Assembly (NCBI GenBank): GCA_022340865.1
Contig: JAJDNC010000018.1
Location: 1-37,390 of the forward strand
DNA: 37,390 bases
Direction: 5' to 3'
Source of the DNA: Gemmatimonadota bacterium
GTDB lineage: Bacteria > Gemmatimonadota > Gemmatimonadetes > Longimicrobiales > Gaopeijiaceae
In this document: piece by piece, positions 18,479-26,519 of the stretch
How positions within the stretch are numbered: the first letter of the stretch is position 1
Layout of the letters: each line of letters starts with the position of its first letter
The notes under the pieces: generated by a model
Seen by the model: the letters and a program-made list of their open reading frames with translations, nothing else
Told to the model about the DNA's origin: nothing
The model's database searches: none
Program-made: the position numbers and the translations under genes

Positions 18479-18807
18479 GGCTCATCTGCCAGGCGCGATT
18501 CCAGGCCGCGCCAGGAAGCCAGGAGCGAAGCGCGCACGTCCCGCAGCGCGGCCAAGCCCTCGGGCGTCACCTCGAGGTATCGCCGCGGGCGGCCTTCGCG
18601 GCCGTCTTCGTCATCGGGACGGGACCGCAGGAGGCCCTTCCTCTCCAGCCGATCCAGAGCGACGTAGAGCGATCCGCGATTGACCGAGCGGCCGGTGCTC
18701 TCTTCAATGCAGGCGAGGACGGGGGGAGGATAGGCCTCGTCCCCGACCTGAAGGATGGCGGAGAGCACGAGTTGCTCGAAGGTCCCAAGGAGCTGTGGCT
18801 GGGTCAT
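18475..18807 (-). CDS. PadR-family repressor, pair 5
   Basis: This 110-residue PadR regulator reads LGTFEQLVLSAILQVGDEAY, then RGSLYVALDRLERKGLLRSR (recognition helix and wing), then GREGRPRRYLEVTPEGLAAL. The LG-FE opening matches pairs 1, 8 and 9. The frame is open to 18867, but the ATG at 18807 fits the family alignment. This start lies inside a 35-bp palindrome and only 6 nt after a good -10 element, so the mRNA is probably leaderless. The stop overlaps the permease start by 4 nt. Confidence 0.92.
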   Translation of the reverse strand: MTQPQLLGTFEQLVLSAILQVGDEAYPPPVLACIEESTGRSVNRGSLYVALDRLERKGLLRSRPDDEDGREGRPRRYLEVTPEGLAALRDVRASLLASWRGLESRLADEP

Positions 18808-18832
18808 GCTTGCATTGTAAGCATGACCCAGC
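18798..18832 (-). promoter_or_regulatory. PadR operator O5 covering the start codon
   Basis: This palindrome has perfect 14-bp arms: GCTGGGTCATGCTT at 18798-18811 and its complement at 18819-18832, around a 7-nt centre. It spans the padR start codon (18805-18807) and the -10 element, so a bound repressor would block both promoter melting and initiation. RNA from a promoter further upstream could also fold this into a hairpin that hides the start codon. Confidence 0.78.
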
Positions 18833-18842
18833 GTACGGTCAA
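18814..18842 (-). promoter_or_regulatory. Promoter of pair 5 padR
   Basis: On the minus strand TTGACC (18837-18842) is followed after exactly 17 nt by TACAAT (18814-18819), a close match to a sigma-70 type promoter. Transcription would start about 7 nt further on, at or next to the padR ATG at 18807, so no leader or ribosome-binding site would be present. Confidence 0.6.
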
Positions 18843-18891
18843 CGCACGGCTCGCCCGAAGAGGCCACTGACCTCTAGGCCGACGCGGCGTA

Positions 18892-18927
18892 TATCGCATT
18901 GTCAGATATCTTACAATACGATAGATT
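18892..18927 (+). promoter_or_regulatory. PadR operator O6 and promoter of pair 6
   Basis: The dyad at 18892-18923 is 32 bp long with 14 of 16 pairs matching: outer arms TATCGCATTGT and ACAATACGATA, and a perfect AGATATCT at the centre. A promoter-like TTGTCA (18899-18904) and TAGATT (18922-18927), 17 nt apart, are embedded in it, so binding would exclude RNA polymerase. It lies 34 nt upstream of the pair 6 padR ATG. Its sequence is unrelated to O5, 60 bp away in the same divergent gap. Confidence 0.72.
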
Positions 18928-18956
18928 CTGTCAACCGTCCCACTAGGGGAGATGCG

Positions 18957-19319
18957 ATGCCTGGGCACGGATCAGGGGATTCGAGGCCCCCCACAAGCGC
19001 CAGCTTCCTTATCCTACTGGCCCTCGCCGATGGGCCGCTGCACGGGCTGGGTATTGCCGAGGATGTCGCGCGCAGCACCGGCGGCAGCCTGGGGCTCGGT
19101 CCGGGCACGCTGTACACCACGCTGCACCGTCTGCTGGACACAGGCCTCATCGAGGAGTCCCCCGATCGCCCAGAACCCGACGCGGACGATCCACGGAGAC
19201 GGTATTACCGCATTACGTCCCGGGGCAGGAGGCGGATCGCTTCCGAGGCGGCAAGCCTGGACGCCCTCCTCGGGGCTGTGCGCGCCAAAGGAATCCTCCC
19301 GTCCGGATCCGGATCGTGA
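18957..19319 (+). CDS. PadR-family repressor, pair 6
   Basis: This 120-residue PadR regulator reads FLILLALADGPLHGLGIAED, GPGTLYTTLHRLLDTGLIEE and PRRRYYRITSRGRRRIASEA, with an acidic wing linker (RPEPDADD) like pair 3. It belongs with the padR genes of pairs 2 and 3. The frame is open upstream to 18795, but only the ATG at 18957 leaves the divergent promoter and operator free; it follows a purine-rich AGGGGAGATG. Its TGA overlaps the permease GTG (GTGA). Confidence 0.92.
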   Translation: MPGHGSGDSRPPTSASFLILLALADGPLHGLGIAEDVARSTGGSLGLGPGTLYTTLHRLLDTGLIEESPDRPEPDADDPRRRYYRITSRGRRRIASEAASLDALLGAVRAKGILPSGSGS

Positions 19320-21940
19320 GCGAGCTCTTCTTCCGGGCGCTGTTGCGCATCTATCCTGCAGCCGTCCGCCGCCACCACGGCGAGGAGATTCTGGGGTTGA
19401 TGTGGGCCAGACGGCGGGGCATACGCGGCTCGAGGCTCGCGGTCCTCTGGCTCTGGCTCCTGTTGGACACGGTCCGGGCCGTGCCCCTGGCCTACGCGCA
19501 CGAGTGGCGTCGGCGCAGGGCGGCCCGTGGGCATCCGGCCGTCGACGACCTGCGGCAGGCCTGGCGCTCGCTGCGCCGCCGCCCCGCCGGTTCCTTCGCC
19601 ATCGTTCTGTGCTTCGCGCTGGGCGTGGGCGGCGTCACTGCGGCCTCGTCCTTCTTCTATGGAGTCCTGATCCGGCCGCTTCCCTTCCATGACGTCGACC
19701 GGCTGGCGGTGCTCTACAACACCGCCCCTGGCTTCACGCGAGCGTCCCCGTCGTACGCGGACTTCGTGGCGTGGCGGGAGCAGACCCACGCGTTCTCGGC
19801 GCTGGCGGCGTATGGCTCCACCACGGCCACCCTTCCCGGCCCCGAGGGACCGGAGCGCGTGGACGGATGCGCCGTCACCTACGACTTCTTCCGGGTCCTG
19901 GGCACTCAGCCGGTTCTGGGCCGAGGCCCCAACGCTCATGAAGACAACCCGGGTGCACCGGCCACCGTCGTGCTCTCCCACGCCCTTTGGCAGGCGCGCT
20001 TCGCTTCGGATCCGGCGGTGCTGGGAAGGACCATCGTCATGGACGGGGAAGCGTATACCGTGACGGGCGTGATGCCCGCCGGCTTCGACTATCCCGCCGG
20101 CGCCCGCTTCTGGCGACCCATGCGACGCGGCTATGCAGCGGGGACCTCCAGTGGACAAGTCGGGTCCGTTCTCGGCCGACTGGCACCGGGCTCGAGCTTC
20201 GACCTGGCGCGCGCGGAGATGCGGACCATCGCCCGCGTCCTGCAGAAGGCCGACCCCAGGGGGCATGCGCAGCGGGAGATCGCCGTGCGCCCGTTCGCCG
20301 ACGACCTCCTCTGGGGATGGAAGGGCCCGGTCTCGGGCTTTCTCCTGGTGTGCTCCCTCATCTTCCTGCTGGCGTTGGGCAACGTCGCACACCTGCTCCT
20401 CGCGCAGTCCACGATCCGTAACCGCGAGATGGTGCTCCGCAGTGCACTGGGCGCGGGGCGGCAGAACCTGCTGCGCCAGCTGGTCGCCGAGGGCGTCATC
20501 CTGGCCATCCTCGGTGGGGCGCTGGGCGTGGGACTGGGAGTCCTGGGGCGGAACCTGTACCTCCTCGCCCTTCCGGTTCCCCCTCCGGGTTACCTGGACT
20601 TCACGATCGGTGGGCCCCTCATGGCGGCCATCGTGGTCGGCACGTTGGGCACCGGAGTCGTGGTAGGCCTCGTGCCGGCGTTGGACACCCTGCGGCAGAA
20701 CCTGCTTCCCAACCTCGGTGCGGGACACCTCCAACCGCCGGGCTCCCGGGGGAGGCTCCTGCGTTCGGTTCTCATCGGCGGCCAGATCGGCATCGCCCTG
20801 ATCGTCCTCATCGGCGCCGGGACGGCCCTGTCCAGCGCCGTGCGGCTCAACAGGGTCTCGCTGGGCTTCGACCCGTCGGACGTCTTGACCATGAGGATCG
20901 CCCTCCCCGCCGGGGAGCGGGAGAACCCGGAGGGGCAGCGCCTCCTGTTCGACCGTATCCAGAACCGGGTGGCGGCGCTCCCGGGGGTGACGGGTTCCGC
21001 ACTGGTGTCGAACCTCCCCGTCGGGGGCATGGCCGCCGGCACGTCCGTGTACGTGGAGCACACGGAACCGCCGCAGCCAGGACACGAGCCGTGGATCATC
21101 AGCAAGGCGGCCCAGCCCGGCTACTTCGGCGTCATGCGGATTCCGCTGCTGGCGGGGCGGGCCTTCACGACCACCGACGGCGCGCCTGGAGAGCCTCCCG
21201 TGGTCGTGGTGAACGAGTCTTTCGCCCGGCGCTACTGGCCTGACGGAAGCCCTCTGGGCAAGCGCATCAAGTACGGCGCGGCCGGCGACACGCGCTGGCC
21301 GTGGATGGAGGTGGTGGGCGTGGTAGGCGACGTCCGTCACTTCGGTCGGGCACGACCCGTGGAGCTGGGGATCTACGAGCCGTTCCGACAGGAGCCGTAC
21401 TGGCGGGAGTTCTTCACGGTGCGCACCGGCGGGAACCCCGGCTCTCTGGTGGACGAGTTGCGTGCAGTCGTGCGTCAGGTGTCACCCAACGCCGTGGTCT
21501 ACGACCTACGCAGCATGTCGGCTGTGCTCTATGAGGACCAGTGGCAGAGCGTCGTCTATACCCGCATCCTCGCCGTCTTCTCGGTCCTGGGCCTCACCCT
21601 GGCGGCCGTGGGTGTCTTCGGCGTCGTCGCGTTCTCCACCGCCCGGCGCTTCCGGGAGTTCGGCGTCCGCCTGGCGTTGGGCGCTCAGCAGGGCTCGATC
21701 CTGGCCAGCGCGGGAAGGGGCGTCACCATCCCCGTCGTCTCCGGGATCGTCGGCGGGCTGCTGCTGGCCACGGTCCTGGTTCCGCTGGCCAGCAGCCTCT
21801 TCTACGACGTGCACCGCCTCGATCCACTGGTCGCAGGCGCGAGCGCAGTGAGCCTGGCGCTGATCGCGCTGGTGGCAACCTGGCTTCCGGCCCGTCGTGC
21901 CCTCAAGGCCGACCCGCTCCAGGCGCTTCGTGCGGAGTAG
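19316..21940 (+). CDS. ADOP-type MacB/FtsX permease, pair 6
   Basis: This 874-residue orphan permease starts at GTG inside the padR stop. The extension begins RALLRIYPAAVRRHHGEEIL (near 7-26), the same type as pairs 2 and 3, and includes a hydrophobic LAVLWLWLLLDTV stretch near 41-53 that may be an extra membrane segment. The first ADOP helix follows WRSLRRRPAGSFA. FtsX block one has LLALGNVAHLLLAQSTIRNR near 350-370; block two has RRFREFGVRLALGAQQ near 773. The family's usual ACANVANLL is altered to ALGNVAHLL. It ends LKADPLQALRAE. Substrate is unknown. Confidence 0.92.
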   Translation: MSELFFRALLRIYPAAVRRHHGEEILGLMWARRRGIRGSRLAVLWLWLLLDTVRAVPLAYAHEWRRRRAARGHPAVDDLRQAWRSLRRRPAGSFAIVLCFALGVGGVTAASSFFYGVLIRPLPFHDVDRLAVLYNTAPGFTRASPSYADFVAWREQTHAFSALAAYGSTTATLPGPEGPERVDGCAVTYDFFRVLGTQPVLGRGPNAHEDNPGAPATVVLSHALWQARFASDPAVLGRTIVMDGEAYTVTGVMPAGFDYPAGARFWRPMRRGYAAGTSSGQVGSVLGRLAPGSSFDLARAEMRTIARVLQKADPRGHAQREIAVRPFADDLLWGWKGPVSGFLLVCSLIFLLALGNVAHLLLAQSTIRNREMVLRSALGAGRQNLLRQLVAEGVILAILGGALGVGLGVLGRNLYLLALPVPPPGYLDFTIGGPLMAAIVVGTLGTGVVVGLVPALDTLRQNLLPNLGAGHLQPPGSRGRLLRSVLIGGQIGIALIVLIGAGTALSSAVRLNRVSLGFDPSDVLTMRIALPAGERENPEGQRLLFDRIQNRVAALPGVTGSALVSNLPVGGMAAGTSVYVEHTEPPQPGHEPWIISKAAQPGYFGVMRIPLLAGRAFTTTDGAPGEPPVVVVNESFARRYWPDGSPLGKRIKYGAAGDTRWPWMEVVGVVGDVRHFGRARPVELGIYEPFRQEPYWREFFTVRTGGNPGSLVDELRAVVRQVSPNAVVYDLRSMSAVLYEDQWQSVVYTRILAVFSVLGLTLAAVGVFGVVAFSTARRFREFGVRLALGAQQGSILASAGRGVTIPVVSGIVGGLLLATVLVPLASSLFYDVHRLDPLVAGASAVSLALIALVATWLPARRALKADPLQALRAE

Positions 21941-22146
21941 GACCTCATCCCCGCGTCCCCTGGTGGCTGGCGAAGACCTCATCGGCCGCAGGGTCGCAGC
22001 CAGCCTATGCGGTCACGCCGCTGGGACGCGGCCCCACAGTCTTCGCGCAAAGCGTGTACGCACGTCGGTCGAAGCTCGCCGATCGCGTGCCGCTCGCTAC
22101 CTCAGGCGCCTGGGTGGGGCTGCCCCAGTGCAGGGGCCCGAACGGC

Positions 22147-22668
22147 CTATCGGATCTTGAGCGCAGCGCGAATGGCGCTGCGTTGCTCGGCTGCTGGAAG
22201 CAGGTCGATGGCATCGAGCATGGCCTGCCGCATTCCGGGGACGGCCCGTTCCAGTTCCCTCCCGTGAGCGCCCATCGCACCCAGCCCCGCGCCAGTCGGC
22301 GGCGGTGCTTCGGGCGGGTCCATCCCGAACCGGCCAAGCATGTTCCGGAATTCCTGCCAGAAGAACAACTCCCGCATCAGGTCCGCGTGAGGATCGCGCG
22401 TCCTGGGCTCCTGGTCTTCCTTGGACCGGACGCTGTTGTCCGAGAGCTTCGGTATGCCATCCGGTCGTCCGCCTTTGGCATTCAGCCAATGGCATGTCGA
22501 GAAGAGCTGGGACTCGGCCGTTTCCAGGAAGGCGCGCGCATCCATGTCAGGTGACCCGACGGTGCGGGAAGGGAGCGGAAGCGCCGCCCACACGGCCCTG
22601 GCGAATGGAATCAGGGCTGCCAACTCCTCGTCGACAAATGCGTCGGACGGGAGATCGTCTGAGATCAT
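22147..22668 (-). CDS. Unrecognised hypothetical protein
   Basis: This protein has 173 residues from the ATG at 22668, which is preceded by GGAG at a suitable distance. I do not recognise a family. It is soluble, with no signal peptide or membrane segment. The N-terminal half is acidic and helical (AFVDEELAALIPFARAVWAA), then a segment with Cys and Trp (STCHWLNAKGGRPDG), a charged linker, an aromatic helix (MRELFFWQEFRNMLGRFG) and an Ala-rich C-terminal helix ending RSAIRAALKIR. The frame is open much further upstream but there it overlaps the padR of pair 7, so the short form is preferred. It is transcribed away from pair 7. Confidence 0.6.
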   Translation of the reverse strand: MISDDLPSDAFVDEELAALIPFARAVWAALPLPSRTVGSPDMDARAFLETAESQLFSTCHWLNAKGGRPDGIPKLSDNSVRSKEDQEPRTRDPHADLMRELFFWQEFRNMLGRFGMDPPEAPPPTGAGLGAMGAHGRELERAVPGMRQAMLDAIDLLPAAEQRSAIRAALKIR

Positions 22669-22805
22669 CCTGACGGCTCCTCCAGAAGCTCCGTCCGTGG
22701 CTGGATGGAGAGGGAACACCGATAGAGGGTGCGGGACGACAGTCCTGTCCGCAAGGTTGCCCACGCACGCCGTCATCCGGTATCGGCAATAGCTTGCACG
22801 CCCTG

Positions 22806-22856
22806 TTGCCTTCCTACAGGAGTGGGCGTATCGTTCCTGTAGGAACTCTACAGGAA
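22806..22856 (+). promoter_or_regulatory. Promoter and three-part PadR operator O7
   Basis: Three copies of one half-site alternate in direction: TTCCTACAGGA (22811-22821), TCCTGTAGGAA (22835-22845) and CTACAGGAA (22848-22856). The first two form a dyad with perfect 11-bp arms; the last two form one with perfect 9-bp arms and a 5-nt spacer. TTGCCT (22806-22811) and TATCGT (22829-22834), 17 nt apart, make a promoter inside the first dyad. The AGGA of the third copy also lies 7-11 nt before the ATG, so operator and ribosome-binding site coincide. Confidence 0.75.
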
Positions 22857-22863
22857 TCTCCTC

Positions 22864-23199
22864 ATGGCCGAGCCCGCAGGCAGCGACGTTCTCCGTGGAA
22901 CGCTGGATCTCCTGATCCTCAAGACGTTGTCGCTCGAGCCCATGCACGGATGGGGAATCAGCCAGCGCATCCAGGAGCTGTCGCGGGGGCTGCTGGACGT
23001 GAACCAGGGCTCGCTCTACCCGGCGCTGCAGCGCTTGGAGCACCGGGGCTGGGTCACCAGTCGCTGGGGCACCACGGAAAACAACCGGAAGGCGAGGTAC
23101 TACAGCCTCACCGCCAGGGGACAGCAGGGCCTGACGCACGAGGCCGAGGATTGGCGGCGATACGCGGGAGCGGTCGGGTGGATCCTGGAGGCGACGTGA
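22864..23199 (+). CDS. PadR-family repressor, pair 7
   Basis: This 111-residue PadR regulator reads GTLDLLILKTLSLEPMHGWG, NQGSLYPALQRLEHRGWVTS and RWGTTENNRKARYYSLTARG, then a C-terminal helix EAEDWRRYAGAVGWIL. The ENNRKARYY wing is the hallmark of the widespread acidobacterial-type PadR found beside prefix-domain-1 permeases; pair 4 is its nearest relative here. The start is ATG, 7 nt after the operator's AGGAA. The TGA overlaps the permease GTG (GTGA). Confidence 0.94.
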   Translation: MAEPAGSDVLRGTLDLLILKTLSLEPMHGWGISQRIQELSRGLLDVNQGSLYPALQRLEHRGWVTSRWGTTENNRKARYYSLTARGQQGLTHEAEDWRRYAGAVGWILEAT

Positions 23200-25946
23200 G
23201 CGTCGCGTTGCGCGCGCTTCGGGGCCTGGCGGCACGACTTCGTGACACGCTCTTCCGGGGCGAAGCAGAGCGCCGGATGGACGAGGAGTTCCGCTTCCAC
23301 ATCGAGATGGAGACCGAGAAGAACATCCGGAAGGGCCACGATCCAGTGGAGGCGCGCCGCCGCGCTCTTGTCGCCTTCGGTGGCACGGAGCGCTACCGGG
23401 AAGAGGCACGCGAGAGGCGCAGATTGCCGCTCATCGAAGACGTCTGGCGAGACATCCGGCACGCCGGACGCGCACTCCGACGCACGCCCGGCGTGACGCT
23501 CGTGGCGGTTCCTACCCTGGCTCTGGCCATTGGCGCCACGACCGTCCTCTTCAGCTTCGCGGACGCACTCCTCCTGCGGCCTCTTCCGGTACGGGATCCG
23601 GGACGGCTGGTGGGCATCTACCACGTGTCGAGCAAGGACCCGAGGAACCCGGGGAGCTTCTCTTATCCGGACTTCCTGGACATCCGCGACGCGGAGCGGA
23701 GCGCCGGGCTGCGACAGGTAGCCGTCTACGCCGGCATGGAGGTCCAGCTCGGGGACGCACCGGGCGTCGTGCAGGTGGAAGGGGCGATCGTCTCGGGGAG
23801 CTATTTCTCGGTTCTGGGGGTGCGACCCCTCCTGGGACGGACGTTCCTGCCCGAGGAGGACCGGACGCCCGGAGCCCGCCCGGTGGTGATCCTCTCCGAG
23901 GCGCTCTGGGCGAGTCGCTTCAGTGCCGACCCGTCTCTGGTGGGCGGGCAGATCACGCTGGACGGCCGGCCGTTCACCGTAGTGGGCGTGGTCCCACGCT
24001 CCACACCGAGTCCCGACATCCACGCCGATCCGCAGCTATGGGTGCCGGTGATGATGCACGAGGTGGTGCTTCCCTATCTGCGCGCAGAGGGACTCGACTT
24101 GCTGGGCAGCCGGAGCACCCAGTGGTTCGGGGTGATTGGCCGCCTAGGCCCGGGCATGACCTTCGGCCGCGTCCGGAGCGCGCTGGATGTTCTCAGCCGA
24201 CGCGAGGCCGAGGAATACCCGCAGATCGACGGGGCCTGGAGCATCGCGATGGCGCCGCTGGGGGGCACGCGCACGGGCGCGCCGGGCACCAGTAACCTGC
24301 CGCGGCTCACCGCGCTGATGGCGGTAGTGGTCGGGATGGTGCTGCTGCTCGCGTGCGCCAACGTGGCGAACCTCCTGCTGGCCAGAGCTGTGGTGCGCCG
24401 GCACGAGATGGCCGTCCGCGCAGCCCTTGGGGCCGGCCGTGCGCGTCTTGCACGCCAGACGCTCACCGAGGCGCTACTGCTCGCTGCGGTGGGCGGGGCA
24501 GGCGGGATCCTGTTGGCCGCTTGGGGCACGAGCGTCCTCCCGTCCCTTGGACTGGCGTCCGGCCTACCGGGGCTACATGTGGGGCTGGATGGAAGGGTCC
24601 TCGGCGTCGCCCTGCTCACGACCTTCGCTGTGGGCCTCGCTTGCGGAGTGGTCCCGTCGCTGCGCGCCTCCACCGCCGATGCGGCGCGGGGCGGCACGGG
24701 ATCGCCCCCAACCTGGTCGGGCGGGAGAGCCCGGTTTCCGCTCCATCAGAGCCTGGTCGCATTTCAGGTCGCCGTCTCGCTCGTCCTGTTGATCGGTGCC
24801 GGTCTTGCGCTGCGCACGCTCTGGAACCTGTATGCCATTCCGCTCGGATTCGACACGACGAACCTACGCGTGGCCGAGGTCCACCCGACGAGTTTTGTGG
24901 ATCCTGGCTTTCCCGAGTTCGATTCACCGAGCGCGCCGAGCGCCGGGGAGTGGAGCCGCGTCGTCGAGAGCGTGCGGACGCTACCGGGGGTGCGCGGGGC
25001 GGCATTGGCGAGCATCGCACCGTTCTCTTCGCGGAGCATGGCGAACGACTTCTTCCGGGAGGGGGAAGAAGGCTCCCGGGAGCGGTTCAACGTCGCCATG
25101 AACGTCGTGAGCGGGGGCTACTTCGGCACCATGGGGATCGGCCTGGTTGCCGGTCGCACCTTTACTGCCGCCGACGTTCCGGGTGGGCTCCTGGTGGCTG
25201 TCGTGAACGAGGCTCTGGCGTCCCGCATCTGGCCCGGAGGAAGCGCCGTCGGGAAGCGCATCTGGATGCGGGACTTCCACAGTCCGGATGGCCCGGGAAT
25301 CCCCATCGAGGTGGTGGGTGTGGTCTCCAACGGTCGCTACTACAGGACGTGGCGGAATGCCGGTGAGCGTCCTTTCGCCTTCCTGCCTCTGTCCCAGCAC
25401 CCGGAGCGCACCATGCTCCTGCACGTGCGAGGCGCCGCATCCGGGATCCCCACGGCGGCTGAGCTGCGACGAGCGGTCACGAGCGCGGACCCGACGCTGA
25501 CGATCGTGTCGATGGCGTCGGTGACGCAGGCACGCGCCCAGGCCGTGACCCTACAAAGGACCAGCGCGAAGCTCCTGACCCTTTTCGGGATGTTGGCCGG
25601 GCTCATCGCCGTCATCGGGATCTATGGGGTGGTCTCCTTCACGGTGAGCCGGAGATCCCGTGAGATCGGGGTGCGCATGGCGCTCGGCTCCCGTCCACGG
25701 GATGTGCGGCAGCGAGTGGTGGCGGGCAGTGCCCTGCCGATTCTGGTTGGAGCGGCCGTGGGTTGGCTGGTCGCGCTCGCTCTGAGCATGCACCTCTCCG
25801 GCCTCCTTTACGGGGTCAGCCCGCGCGATCCGACGACGTTCGCCGTCGTAGGTGCAGCCCTCGTAGCCGTCGGACTCCTGGCGAGCCTCGTACCTGCGCG
25901 ACGAGCCAGCCGTGTGGATCCGCTGACGGTCCTGCGGGCGGAGTGA
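23196..25946 (+). CDS. ADOP-type MacB/FtsX permease, pair 7
   Basis: This 916-residue orphan permease starts at GTG inside the padR stop. The same frame is open upstream to 22794, but that part overlaps padR and is not ADOP-like, so it is rejected. Prefix domain 1 lies at about 26-63: RRMDEEFRFHIEMETEKNI then DPVEARRRALVAFGG. The first helix follows LRRTPGVTLVAV. FtsX block one has LLACANVANLLLARAVVRRH near 381-400; block two has RRSREIGVRMALGSRP near 816. It ends SRVDPLTVLRAE. It is the most typical ADOP member in the window. Confidence 0.93.
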   Translation: MSVALRALRGLAARLRDTLFRGEAERRMDEEFRFHIEMETEKNIRKGHDPVEARRRALVAFGGTERYREEARERRRLPLIEDVWRDIRHAGRALRRTPGVTLVAVPTLALAIGATTVLFSFADALLLRPLPVRDPGRLVGIYHVSSKDPRNPGSFSYPDFLDIRDAERSAGLRQVAVYAGMEVQLGDAPGVVQVEGAIVSGSYFSVLGVRPLLGRTFLPEEDRTPGARPVVILSEALWASRFSADPSLVGGQITLDGRPFTVVGVVPRSTPSPDIHADPQLWVPVMMHEVVLPYLRAEGLDLLGSRSTQWFGVIGRLGPGMTFGRVRSALDVLSRREAEEYPQIDGAWSIAMAPLGGTRTGAPGTSNLPRLTALMAVVVGMVLLLACANVANLLLARAVVRRHEMAVRAALGAGRARLARQTLTEALLLAAVGGAGGILLAAWGTSVLPSLGLASGLPGLHVGLDGRVLGVALLTTFAVGLACGVVPSLRASTADAARGGTGSPPTWSGGRARFPLHQSLVAFQVAVSLVLLIGAGLALRTLWNLYAIPLGFDTTNLRVAEVHPTSFVDPGFPEFDSPSAPSAGEWSRVVESVRTLPGVRGAALASIAPFSSRSMANDFFREGEEGSRERFNVAMNVVSGGYFGTMGIGLVAGRTFTAADVPGGLLVAVVNEALASRIWPGGSAVGKRIWMRDFHSPDGPGIPIEVVGVVSNGRYYRTWRNAGERPFAFLPLSQHPERTMLLHVRGAASGIPTAAELRRAVTSADPTLTIVSMASVTQARAQAVTLQRTSAKLLTLFGMLAGLIAVIGIYGVVSFTVSRRSREIGVRMALGSRPRDVRQRVVAGSALPILVGAAVGWLVALALSMHLSGLLYGVSPRDPTTFAVVGAALVAVGLLASLVPARRASRVDPLTVLRAE

Positions 25947-25973
25947 GTCGGAGAGCTGCGTTTCCCGCGCCTC

Positions 25974-26381
25974 TCACTCACTGCTCGGGACGGGGGCCGC
26001 GAAGGCGGCCCTGAGCTCCTCGTCCGACATCCCCGGCAGCCGCTCAGCGAGCTCCACCAGCGGGGTCCGTCCAACTCCGACCGGGGGGAGTACGATAGGC
26101 TCCCCCGCCAGGGCCGCCACGGCGTACGTCATGCAATCCCCGAAGTTCAGCGAGGTGGGATGCCGGCCCTTCCTGTACCGGCGGTATGCGTCCACAGCTT
26201 CCCTCCAGTGGAGCTCACCGAAGGGGATTTCCTGCATGCCCACCTGCTCGAGGAAGCGTTCCAGGAGGCCTCGCGCCGACGGACCGAGGCGGGCCTCGAG
26301 GACGATGGCCGTCCCGGCGAGGGTCGGAGCACCGATGGCTGGGCCTGGATCGTTCAGGAGACACCGGAGGATCTCGATGCG
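25974..26381 (-). pseudogene. VapC-like PIN-domain toxin remnant
   Basis: Reading the minus strand from 26381 gives RIEILRCLLNDPGPAIGAPT, then AIVLEARLGPSARGLLERFL, then HWREAVDAYRRY and KGRHPTSLNFGDCMTYAVA. These are the middle and C-terminal PIN motifs of VapC ribonucleases. The N-terminal DTSA segment with the first catalytic Asp is missing, there is no start codon at the expected place, and the usual C-terminal VGDDF-TD motif is replaced by PPVGVGRTPLVELAERLPG. A GTG at 26243 could start an 89-residue product, but it would lack most of the active site. No vapB antitoxin is seen. I infer a dead toxin gene. Confidence 0.62.
26031..26063 (-). repeat. 33-bp direct repeat, copy 1
   Basis: This segment, starting CCCCGGCAGCCGCTC on the plus strand, matches 29718-29750 at 32 of 33 positions in the same orientation. 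On the minus strand both copies read PLVELAERLPG. It lies in the tail of the VapC remnant. The two copies bracket the pair 8 operon. Confidence 0.7.
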
Positions 26382-26519
26382 GCAGCTGCTCGAGGCTCGC
26401 GCCCAGTCGGTGGCATCTGGAGCGAGCTCGATCCCGGCCCGCCGGGCCTGGCGCGCCGATTCCGTCGAGGCGCTCGTGGCGGAGCAGGAGCGGCACGCCG
26501 GCCGGGTTTGTTGCCGTCT

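Noticed and set aside
22794..23195. 134-codon upstream extension of permease 7
   Set aside because: It overlaps the pair 7 padR in another frame and has no ADOP-like sequence; the GTG at 23196 overlapping the padR stop fits the other pairs.
25974..26243. Functional VapC toxin starting at GTG 26243
   Set aside because: It would lack the N-terminal catalytic segment and has no antitoxin partner, so it is reported as a remnant.
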